From: an uncultured Prevotellaceae bacterium
GTDB taxonomy: Bacteria; Bacteroidota; Bacteroidia; Bacteroidales; Bacteroidaceae
NCBI GenBank assembly: GCA_937902455.1
Contig: CALELI010000126.1
Coordinates: forward strand, 1 to 21,451
Length of the DNA stretch: 21,451 nt
Reading direction: 5' to 3'
The position numbers were made by a program, and so were the translations under genes. How positions within the stretch are numbered: position 1 is the stretch's first letter; each line of letters opens with the position of its first letter. The notes beneath the pieces were generated by a model. That model saw only the letters and a program-made list of their open reading frames with translations, ran no database searches and was not told the DNA's origin. This document shows positions 14,830 through 21,451 of the stretch, piece by piece.

Positions 14830-16164
14830 TCAACTTCTTAGTTTGTCGAGTGCCTCGCTGACCTGCTGGAAGGAGAAGGAATCGAGGATTTTCTGCATTT
14901 TCCTGGCAATCCTGTCATTGCAGAGATTACCTATCGAACCCTCGTGAGTGTGGTGGAGTGTGCCGTGATATTCAAACTCGCCGTTCATTATGTCCATGCC
15001 TACTTTACGGTAAGCATCGCGGAACGGAGTGCCTGTCTCTACGAGATGATTGACTTCCTCAACGCTGAACGCCACCTTGTACTGAGGCTTGTCCATCAGG
15101 CCTGTCTCGACCTTCATATTCTCGATGGCATAGGTGCAGATGTCGAGCAGGTCGTCCATCTCGGTGAACAGAGGCAGATAGACCTCCTTGAGAAGCTGCA
15201 TATCGCGGAAATAGCCGGATGGGAGATTACTCGTCATGAAACGGAGTGTTCCAGGAATGCCGTTTATCTTGTTGCAGTGGGCACGCATGAGTTCGAAGAC
15301 ATCCGGGTTCTTCTTGTGAGGCATGATGCTTGATCCGGTAGTCAGGCTGTTCGGTAAGGTGATGAACCTGAAGTTCTGGCTGTTGTAAAGACAGCAGTCC
15401 GCTGCCAGCCTACCTATTGTCTCGGCAATTGAGGAATAGGCAAAGGCTACTATCCTCTCCATCTTGCCACGAGTCATCTGTGCATAGACAGAGTTGTAGT
15501 TGAGGTCTGCGAATCCCAGCAACTGAGTAGTCAGTGTGCGGTTGAGAGGTGCAGAGGAACCATATCCGGCAGCGGAACCCAATGGGTTCTGGTTTGCCAC
15601 GTTCCATGCTGCGAGCATCATCTGCATATCGTCTGTGAGACTTTCTGCATACGCTCCGAACCAGAGTCCGAACGATGATGGCATTGCCACCTGGAGGTGT
15701 GTGTAGCCTGGCAGCAGTACGTCCTTGTATTGTTCGCTCTTTTGCTGGAGTACGGCAAAGAGTTTCTGGACTTTGAGAACGGTCTTCTCTATCTCGGCAC
15801 GGGTGAAGAGTTTGAGGTCAACGAGTACCTGGTCGTTGCGTGAGCGCCCTGTATGGACTTTCTTGCCGATATCACCCAGTTTCTTTGTGAGCAGGAATTC
15901 CACCTGTGAGTGAATGTCCTCAACTCCCTCGTCGATAGTGAATTCTCCCTTCTCTGCAATCAGATAGAGGGATTTCAGTTCTTCGAGAAGATGTTTCAGT
16001 TCGTCTTCTTGAAGGAGTCCTACACTCTGGAGCATAGTGATATGCGCCATAGTGCCAAGTATATCGTGCTGAGCAAGATAGATGTCGAGTTCCCTATCCT
16101 TGCCAACTGTGAATTTCTCTATCTTCTCGTCGACCGAAAAGCCCTTGTCCCAAAGTTTTGCCAT
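14830..16164 (-). CDS. argH: Argininosuccinate lyase
   Basis: Cleaves argininosuccinate to arginine and fumarate, the last step of arginine synthesis; cytoplasmic homotetramer. The 444-residue protein has the fumarase/aspartase-superfamily signature GSSIMPHKKNPD at residues 277-288, the active-site HTGRSRND at 104-111 and GYTHLQ at 153-158, all intact. It is the last gene of the arginine run, 27 bp downstream of the M20 deacylase gene. argG (argininosuccinate synthase) is not in the window. Confidence 0.97.
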   Translation of the reverse strand: MAKLWDKGFSVDEKIEKFTVGKDRELDIYLAQHDILGTMAHITMLQSVGLLQEDELKHLLEELKSLYLIAEKGEFTIDEGVEDIHSQVEFLLTKKLGDIGKKVHTGRSRNDQVLVDLKLFTRAEIEKTVLKVQKLFAVLQQKSEQYKDVLLPGYTHLQVAMPSSFGLWFGAYAESLTDDMQMMLAAWNVANQNPLGSAAGYGSSAPLNRTLTTQLLGFADLNYNSVYAQMTRGKMERIVAFAYSSIAETIGRLAADCCLYNSQNFRFITLPNSLTTGSSIMPHKKNPDVFELMRAHCNKINGIPGTLRFMTSNLPSGYFRDMQLLKEVYLPLFTEMDDLLDICTYAIENMKVETGLMDKPQYKVAFSVEEVNHLVETGTPFRDAYRKVGMDIMNGEFEYHGTLHHTHEGSIGNLCNDRIARKMQKILDSFSFQQVSEALDKLRS

Positions 16165-16176
16165 ATTAAAAAATTT

Positions 16177-16208
16177 TTCCTTATTTACTCTTCACTCCGA
16201 GCAAAGCG
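16177..16208 (-). repeat. Degenerate heptamer element at the 3' end of the deacylase gene
   Basis: Minus strand reads CCTCGCTTTGCTCGG, an imperfect hairpin (outer CC/GG and inner GC pairs), then AGTGAAG and AGTAAAT. The TGA of the first heptamer is the stop codon of the M20 gene (16192-16194), so its last residues (SLCSE) are encoded by the element. It is a worn member of the family seen at 51-93. Confidence 0.5.
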
Positions 16209-17262
16209 AGGTTATGAATTTAATGTATTTATTTACTGCGTCCTCAATCTCGCTCCTGAGTATGAACTCGTCAGCATGGTGAGAACGGGATGAGTCGCCC
16301 GGCCCCATCTTGATAGCATCCGAACTGACCCGCATCCAGTTGGATGTAGTAGGCGAAGAGAAGGTCTCAATACCCATCTCGCTCGCTATTCGGATAAGTT
16401 CGGAACCGCTCTTTGTGGCTGATGACCGGTTCTTCATGTTGCGTGGCGTAAGTGTGCTCTTGCACAAAGCCTGCACCTCTGCCAGAATCTCTTCGTTGGA
16501 ATATTGTTCCGTAGGACGGATGTCGACCACGAATGTACATTTGTCGGGTATGACATTATGAGCCGTTCCTGCGTTTATCTGGGTGACGTTGAGTTTCACT
16601 TCGCCCATCAGCGGCGATACTTTCGTGAATCGGTGATTCCTCAGTGCCGTTATGTCGTCAAGTGCAATGTAGAGTGCGCTGACCCCTTCGTTCCTTGCTG
16701 CATGGCCACTCACCCCGGTAGCCTCACCATCGAGTACGAGTAATCCCCTCTCGCTTGTTGCTGCACGCATATTGGTCGGTTCCCCAAGGATGACCCATTC
16801 AGGCTGCTTCTTCCCGAACGGCCCTTCCTCGCTGAAAAGCCATCTTGCTCCGTCTGCTCCCGAACGCTCTTCCTCGGCAGTAAGCGAGAGGGCGAGGTTG
16901 ATGGAGAGAGGCTTGTCGTAGAAGTATCGGAATGTTGCTATCATCGAAACCACACTCCCGCCGTCATCGTTTGCTCCAAGACCGAAGATGGTGTCGTCGT
17001 CATTGCCTGGTTCAAACGGGTCTCTGCTGTATGTGCTGGCAGGTTGTACGGTGTCGACATGTGCATCGAGTACAAGTGTGGGGAGGCTTGGGTTGTATTC
17101 CTTGTTGAATGCCAGGATGTTGTTCTTCAACACCTGATGCCTGATTCCCCAGTCACTCAGACTTTCGCTGATGAGTTTGCACACCTTCTCTTCCTCAAAG
17201 GAAAAGGACGGTGTTGCAATCATCTTGCGCAGCAATCCGATGGAGTCATCTATATAATTCAT
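16192..17262 (-). CDS. M20-family deacylase, probable N-acylornithine/N-acylcitrulline deacylase (ArgE-like)
   Basis: A 356-residue zinc peptidase of the M20 (ArgE/DapE/CPG2) family. Metal and catalytic residues are in place: His68 and Asp70 (DAHVDTV), Asp99 (GANDDGG), Glu130/Glu131 (LTAEEE), Glu161 (LGEPT), and a late His in SRSHHADEF; VSGHAA at 184-189 is in the dimerisation lid domain. It lies between argB and argH and overlaps argB by 4 bp. Since the operon carries the succinylornithine-type transcarbamylase, the likely substrate is N-succinyl-L-citrulline rather than N-acetylornithine; this is inference from the Bacteroides pathway. The C-terminus is encoded within a degenerate repeat element. 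Confidence 0.88.
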   Translation of the reverse strand: MNYIDDSIGLLRKMIATPSFSFEEEKVCKLISESLSDWGIRHQVLKNNILAFNKEYNPSLPTLVLDAHVDTVQPASTYSRDPFEPGNDDDTIFGLGANDDGGSVVSMIATFRYFYDKPLSINLALSLTAEEERSGADGARWLFSEEGPFGKKQPEWVILGEPTNMRAATSERGLLVLDGEATGVSGHAARNEGVSALYIALDDITALRNHRFTKVSPLMGEVKLNVTQINAGTAHNVIPDKCTFVVDIRPTEQYSNEEILAEVQALCKSTLTPRNMKNRSSATKSGSELIRIASEMGIETFSSPTTSNWMRVSSDAIKMGPGDSSRSHHADEFILRSEIEDAVNKYIKFITSLCSE

Positions 17263-18038
17263 AATTCTATTTCTGTTCCTGAATCATCTGTGATTCGTGT
17301 CGCGTTCTTGATCCTGGCCTTGACGGCTCCGTTGCTGAGCGCCGTGAGACAGTTCTCGATTTTCGGAATCATGCCGTCGGCAATCTGTCCCGTTGCCTTC
17401 ATCTCCTCGAACTTGTCAGTGTCGATGACCGGGATGACACTGTCTGGATCATTCCTGTCCGCAAGCACTCCGTCGAGTTCGAAACAGCAGACGAGCTCTG
17501 CCTCCAGTGATGCTGCAACCGAACAGGCAATCGTGTCGGCGTTGGTGTTCAGCAGCTGACCTTTTCCGTCGTGGTTGATGGCATTGAGAACGGGAGTAAG
17601 TCCCATGTCAAGGAAACCTGTGAGAATGTCCTTGTTGATGGATTCAGGTTTCACGTCGCCTACAAAACCATAATCGACGACAGTCTTGCCGTCAGTCAGG
17701 GTTCGTGGTGCCCGTCGTGATGCCCTGACCACATTGGCATCGCAGCCGGAGAGTCCAAGTGCATTGCAGCCATATTTCTGTAGAGTGGCGACCAGCATCT
17801 TGTTGCACCAGCCGGCATACGACATGGTGACGGCTTTCAGGGCCTCCTCGTCGGTCACCCTTCTGCCCTCGATCTTCACAGGTTTCTGGCCAAGTGACTC
17901 CTGCAACTTCGACGCCATCACTCCTCCACCGTGAATGAGTACTTTCATGCCGTCCACAGACGCAAAGTCCTTGCAGAACTGCTCAAGCATCTGAGTGTTC
18001 TCTATCACATTGCCACCTATCTTGAATACCTTTATCAT
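17259..18038 (-). CDS. argB: N-acetyl(succinyl)glutamate kinase
   Basis: Phosphorylates the N-acylated glutamate in arginine synthesis; amino-acid kinase fold. The 259-residue protein has the N-terminal KIGGNV (Lys6), IHGGG at residues 35-39, EGRRVTDEE, GLSGCDANV, LLNTNADT and DGMIPK, all matching ArgB landmarks. Starts with a 4-bp overlap on the end of argF' and its own end overlaps the deacylase start by 4 bp, so translation is coupled. In Bacteroides the substrate may be N-succinylglutamate; which acyl group is used cannot be decided from the sequence. Confidence 0.95.
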   Translation of the reverse strand: MIKVFKIGGNVIENTQMLEQFCKDFASVDGMKVLIHGGGVMASKLQESLGQKPVKIEGRRVTDEEALKAVTMSYAGWCNKMLVATLQKYGCNALGLSGCDANVVRASRRAPRTLTDGKTVVDYGFVGDVKPESINKDILTGFLDMGLTPVLNAINHDGKGQLLNTNADTIACSVAASLEAELVCCFELDGVLADRNDPDSVIPVIDTDKFEEMKATGQIADGMIPKIENCLTALSNGAVKARIKNATRITDDSGTEIEL

Positions 18039-18988
18039 AATTCTTCCAGCATTCTCTTCATTACCACCTGGGCAGATACAACCCTGTTCGCTGCCTCTGG
18101 AATCACGAGGCTCTGAGGAGAATCAATGACCTCGTCACTTACTATCATGTTTCTTCTCACTGGAAGGCAATGCATAAAATAGGCGTTGTTGGTCACAGCC
18201 ATGTGTCTTGCGTCAACCGTCCACGAGAGGTCCTTGGAGAGAATCTTTCCGTAGTTCTCCTTGCTGGCAGCACTCCAGTTCTTGGCATAGACAAAGTCTG
18301 CACCTTCGAGGGCCTTCATCTGGTCGTATTCCACTCTTGCGTTGCCAACGAATCTCTCGTCCAGTTCATATCCTTCTGGCTGGGTGATGACGAAGTCCAC
18401 GTCGGCTGCATTCATCCATTCTGCAAACGAATTAGGTACAGCCTGAGGGAGAGCCTTTGGATGAGGTGCCCATGTCATCACGACCTTCGGACGGGCCACC
18501 TTCTTGTGTTCCTCGATAGTGATGAGGTCGGCAAATGCCTGACAAGGATGCACCGTAGCCGATTCAAGGCTGATGACAGGCTTGCCTGAATAGTCGATGA
18601 ACTGTCGGAGGATACTTTCGTTGTAGTCAAACTCCTTATCTGTAAGTCCGGCAAAGGAACGTACTCCGATGATGTCACAGTAACTGCCGATTACGGGAAT
18701 GGCTTCCTTCAGGTGTTCGGTCTTGTCGCCGTCCATCACGACTCCCATCTGGGTTTCCAGCTTCCAGCTGTCGCCGTTCACATTCAGCACGATGGGGTTC
18801 ATGCCTAAGTTCAGAGCTGCCTTCTGACTGCTGAGACGGGTGCGCAGGCTGCTGTTGAAGAATACGAGGATGATTGTCTTGTTCTTGCCAAGATGCTGCC
18901 AGCCGAATGGATTGGCCTTTACTTCGAGTGCCTCTTTCAGGGCATCGTCAAGATTACCGATATCGTCTACGTGAAAGAATGTATTCAT
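18035..18988 (-). CDS. argF': N-succinylornithine carbamoyltransferase
   Basis: Transfers the carbamoyl group to N-succinyl-L-ornithine, giving N-succinylcitrulline, the Bacteroidota variant of the ornithine transcarbamylase step. The 317-residue protein has the carbamoyl-phosphate loop SSLRTR at residues 46-51, HPCQAFADL, and the C-terminal HCLPVRRNMIV typical of this branch, and agrees closely with the B. fragilis enzyme as I recall it. At residue 90, where the B. fragilis enzyme has the specificity-setting proline, this one has threonine (codon ACC in DGDKTEH). First gene of the argF'-argB-deacylase-argH operon; promoter predicted at 19035-19042. Confidence 0.92.
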   Translation of the reverse strand: MNTFFHVDDIGNLDDALKEALEVKANPFGWQHLGKNKTIILVFFNSSLRTRLSSQKAALNLGMNPIVLNVNGDSWKLETQMGVVMDGDKTEHLKEAIPVIGSYCDIIGVRSFAGLTDKEFDYNESILRQFIDYSGKPVISLESATVHPCQAFADLITIEEHKKVARPKVVMTWAPHPKALPQAVPNSFAEWMNAADVDFVITQPEGYELDERFVGNARVEYDQMKALEGADFVYAKNWSAASKENYGKILSKDLSWTVDARHMAVTNNAYFMHCLPVRRNMIVSDEVIDSPQSLVIPEAANRVVSAQVVMKRMLEEL

Positions 18989-19026
18989 AATTTTAATCTT
19001 ATACCTTATATAATATATAAACTGAT

Positions 19027-19042
19027 TTTGTGCACAAATTTA
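19027..19042 (-). promoter_or_regulatory. argF' -7 element overlapped by a 12-bp palindrome
   Basis: The minus strand reads TAAATTTG at 19042-19035, a TAnnTTTG match about 47 bp upstream of argF'. It overlaps the perfect palindrome TTTGTGCACAAA (19027-19038), placed over the -7 and expected start site, which suits a repressor operator for the arginine operon. It does not resemble the E. coli ARG box. A 6-bp hairpin TAAGCA/TGCTTA (19041-19058) lies just upstream. Confidence 0.5.
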
Positions 19043-19085
19043 AGCATTTTTTTGCTTATTAATGGTATAATTCAAAATATTTATG

Positions 19086-19093
19086 TAAGTTTG
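19086..19093 (+). promoter_or_regulatory. Predicted -7 element for the GH35 gene
   Basis: TAAGTTTG matches TAnnTTTG 26 bp before the start codon at 19120. No -33 TTTG is present at the usual spacing; the region is AT-rich. With the argF' element on the other strand this 131-bp gap (18989-19119) is a divergent promoter region. Confidence 0.5.
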
Positions 19094-19119
19094 TACTCAA
19101 AACTTGTAAATTACTGCTT

Positions 19120-21375
19120 ATGAAGAAGGGTATAATGCTTTCATTTTTTATTTTTCATCTTTCACTTTTCACTATTCACTTTTCACTATTCACTCTGGCG
19201 AAGCCAGTCGATTATTCTCTCCAGCTGGTGAAGTCTGTTCCGCGAAGCAGGGAGACGTTCGACTTTGGGACAACAAAGACCTCCCTTTCCGTTGACAGCA
19301 AAGGCTTCCTTGAGAATGGAGTTCCAGTCATTCCGGTGATGGGCGAAATCCATTTCTCACGCGTTCCCGAGAGCGACTGGAAACGGGAGATACTGAAGAT
19401 GAAGGCTGGCGGAATCAATTACATCTCTACCTATGTCTTCTGGAATCACCACGAGAGCGATGAAGGAAAATGGGACTGGACGGGAAACAGGAACCTCCGT
19501 CGGTTCGTGGAGACATGCAGGGAATGTCATCTGCCACTTGTCATCAGGATAGGTCCTTTCTGCCATGGAGAAGTCTATCAGGGTGGCGTTCCCTCATGGA
19601 TAGTGGACAAGGGCGTGAAGACCCGCAGCATGGACCCTCAGTGGATAGAGGCTACGCGAAAACTCTATGAACAGATTGCCTACCAGACAAGAGGCCTGTA
19701 CCATAAGGACGGAGGCCCTATTGTGGGTGTCCAGCTCGAGAATGAATGTCGTGGTCCCTGGGCCTATTATGCCAAGCTGAAGGAGATGGCCCTTACCTGT
19801 GGGTTCGACGTACCGTTCTTCACCCGTACCGGCTGGCCGAAACTCAACGGCAAGGAGGTGTTCGGAGAGATGCTCCCTCTCTATGGCGACTATGCCGACG
19901 GATTCTGGGACAGGACTCTGGACGACATGCCGGGAGACTATCCGAAGGCATTCGAGTTCCGCAGGGGACAGGCTGCCACCATTGCCACCGAGACATTCTC
20001 AAAGGATGATGTCAGTACTGTCTCGTCGGCTGACTCCAGTCCTCAGTCATCGTTGTCATACCCTTATTTCACCTGCGAACTGGGTGGAGGAATGCACACA
20101 TCCTATCATCGCCGTATCAACATGACGGGAGAGGAAATCCTCTCTCTTGCCATCTGCAAGGTCGGCAGCGGAAGCAATATGCCGGGATATTATATGTATC
20201 ATGGAGGAACCAATCCTTCCAGTCCGCTCCACAGCATGGGAGAGATGCAGAACTCGAAGGCAACCAACTACAACGACGTGCCTTACCTGAGCTACGACTT
20301 CCAGTGTCCGCTCGGTGAGGTGGGACAGGTCAACACCCTTGCCTTCCACCGTACACGCCTCTTCCACATGCTGCTGTCCACCTGGGGCGACAAGCTGTCC
20401 GGCTGGGACCCGGTATTCCCGTTCGAGGGCGATGGTGGAGGAAGACTGCGCTGGACGGTCCGTACTGACGGACATCAGGGATTCCTCTTCGTCAACAACT
20501 TCCAGAGGATGAAGAACCTCGGCGACAAGCATGGTGTACGGTTCCGTCTGACGGACGTAGACGGCAAGGAGACGGTATTCCCCGGCATGGATGTGAAGGA
20601 CGGAATGAGTTTCGTGCTGCCGTTCAATCTCCGGCTCACCGATGGCAGGGTCATCAACTACGCCACTGCCCAGCCTGTCACTGTCGATGACGGCCGTATC
20701 CTCTTCCTTGCACTGGATGGGATAGACCCCGTTGTGTGCATCGACGGAGTGGAGTATCGTCCGAAACTCAATAAGACCGTCCCTACTGGCAATGGAAACG
20801 GATCTGTAGAGGTGATGTCCTATGCGAAGGCCATCCGTCAGTATGTAGTCGACAGCCCTGCTCATAGGCTCATCGAACTGAGGAAACCTCATGATGTAGT
20901 CTATTCCCTCGACGACAAGATATACAGTGAATACTGGCAAGTGAACAGGGAGCTGAAACCGCTTCCTGTCAGGCCGACGGACGGACTCCGTACCATCCAG
21001 ATGGGGCGTCAGAAGGTGGCAGAGATGCCCGTGGAGGCAGATTTCTCAAAGGCAGCCGTGTGGACATTGCCGGCAGCCACCAGAGATTCCAACCCTCAGG
21101 ACCTCTTCCTGAGAATATCCTATAAGGGCGACGTAGCCCGTGTCTATGCCGACGGCCGTCTGGTAGAAGATAATTTCTGGAACGGCAAGCCGTTCTATGT
21201 GCGAGTCAGTGACATTGTCGGCAGGAAAGTGGAGATAAAGATACTCCCCCTTGGCAAGGACTATCCAATATACCTGCAGAAGGAACAGCGGCAGCAGCTC
21301 CTTGATGCCAAAGGTGACTACCTCCTCTCACTTGACAAGGTGGAACTCGTGGAAAGAAAGACCCTGTGCCTGTAG
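19120..21375 (+). CDS. GH35-family beta-galactosidase, secreted
   Basis: A 751-residue exported retaining glycosidase that probably removes terminal beta-galactose from plant polysaccharides. An unusual signal peptide (residues 1-27) is encoded partly by heptamer repeats. The GH35 TIM barrel spans about residues 60-400: GGPIVGVQLENE at 198-209 carries the acid/base Glu209, and FTCELGGGMHTSYHRR carries the nucleophile Glu320. Further barrel motifs are GEIHFSRVP (75-83) and FWNHHE (107-112). The C-terminal half forms beta-rich accessory domains ending near LPLGKDYPIYLQKE. Like the GH43 gene it is not flanked by SusC/SusD genes. The exact substrate is not readable. Confidence 0.93.
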   Translation: MKKGIMLSFFIFHLSLFTIHFSLFTLAKPVDYSLQLVKSVPRSRETFDFGTTKTSLSVDSKGFLENGVPVIPVMGEIHFSRVPESDWKREILKMKAGGINYISTYVFWNHHESDEGKWDWTGNRNLRRFVETCRECHLPLVIRIGPFCHGEVYQGGVPSWIVDKGVKTRSMDPQWIEATRKLYEQIAYQTRGLYHKDGGPIVGVQLENECRGPWAYYAKLKEMALTCGFDVPFFTRTGWPKLNGKEVFGEMLPLYGDYADGFWDRTLDDMPGDYPKAFEFRRGQAATIATETFSKDDVSTVSSADSSPQSSLSYPYFTCELGGGMHTSYHRRINMTGEEILSLAICKVGSGSNMPGYYMYHGGTNPSSPLHSMGEMQNSKATNYNDVPYLSYDFQCPLGEVGQVNTLAFHRTRLFHMLLSTWGDKLSGWDPVFPFEGDGGGRLRWTVRTDGHQGFLFVNNFQRMKNLGDKHGVRFRLTDVDGKETVFPGMDVKDGMSFVLPFNLRLTDGRVINYATAQPVTVDDGRILFLALDGIDPVVCIDGVEYRPKLNKTVPTGNGNGSVEVMSYAKAIRQYVVDSPAHRLIELRKPHDVVYSLDDKIYSEYWQVNRELKPLPVRPTDGLRTIQMGRQKVAEMPVEADFSKAAVWTLPAATRDSNPQDLFLRISYKGDVARVYADGRLVEDNFWNGKPFYVRVSDIVGRKVEIKILPLGKDYPIYLQKEQRQQLLDAKGDYLLSLDKVELVERKTLCL
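19146..19207 (+). repeat. Heptamer array plus hairpin inside the GH35 signal-peptide coding region
   Basis: Five clean units, TTTCACT, TTTCACT, ATTCACT, TTTCACT, ATTCACT (19160-19194), preceded by two degenerate ones from 19146 and followed directly by the hairpin CTGGC-GAA-GCCAG (19195-19207). In frame they encode the FSLFTIHFSLFTL hydrophobic core and LAKPV of the signal peptide. Same order and junction as in the S41 and barrel genes. Confidence 0.9.
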
Positions 21376-21451
21376 CATGTTTCGCCCCCAAAAGATGGAA
21401 GTTAGGGAACTCTATTTTTTTGAACAATTTCCGTTTGCTTTGTTCTTTCAG
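21376..21451. other. Downstream flank of the GH35 gene to the window edge
   Basis: 76 bp with no gene. A short inverted repeat GAACAA (21422-21427) / TTGTTC (21440-21445) is present but no GC-rich stem with a T-run, so no terminator is called. Confidence 0.3.

Noticed and set aside
20056..20940. 294-codon minus-strand open frame opposite the GH35 gene
   Set aside because: Antisense shadow of a well-identified GH35 enzyme; no recognisable motifs.

Overview
The window looks like a chromosomal segment of a member of the Bacteroidota, most likely a Prevotella-like species. The main reasons are upstream -7 elements matching TAnnTTTG, an arginine operon containing the N-succinylornithine type of transcarbamylase known from Bacteroides, SDR-type mannonate oxidoreductase next to uxuA, and GH43/GH35 glycosidases with export signals. 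Genus assignment is inference; there is no rRNA in the window.

Layout: (1) Positions 99-5544 are a minus-strand block. Transcription runs uxuA (mannonate dehydratase), a UxuB-like SDR, a small lipoprotein, a LysE-family exporter, then prfC (release factor 3) and a Sua5/YrdC-type tRNA t6A enzyme. (2) Positions 5545-8206 are an accessory, repeat-rich stretch. It has one real gene, an AAA ATPase with a DUF4143-type nuclease-like C-terminus, bracketed by direct repeats, hairpins and a 325-bp array of 22-23-bp units. (3) Positions 8207-10112 hold a plus-strand secreted GH43 glycosidase with two catalytic domains, split by a frameshift and convergently overlapping the next gene. (4) Positions 10078-14772 are a minus-strand group: parC (topoisomerase IV subunit A), an outer-membrane beta-barrel-like protein and an S41 protease lipoprotein. 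(5) Positions 14830-18988 are a compact minus-strand arginine operon, argF'-argB-M20 deacylase-argH, with 4-bp overlaps between the first three genes. (6) Positions 19120-21375 hold a plus-strand secreted GH35 beta-galactosidase, divergent from argF'.

The most unusual feature is a dispersed heptanucleotide repeat family (TTTCACT/ATTCACT and its complement AGTGAAA, with a sister family CTTTAAC). It occurs at gene borders across the window. In three genes (S41 protease, beta-barrel protein, GH35) the repeats are inside the reading frame and encode much of the signal peptide. Each of the five clear arrays ends in a short perfect hairpin whose sequence differs by locus but always has the form CTG...CAG and abuts the first AGTGAA unit. 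Because the unit is 7 bp, gain or loss of one copy would shift the downstream frame, so these could be contingency (phase-variable) loci. No CRISPR array, tRNA, rRNA, transposase or integrase was seen.
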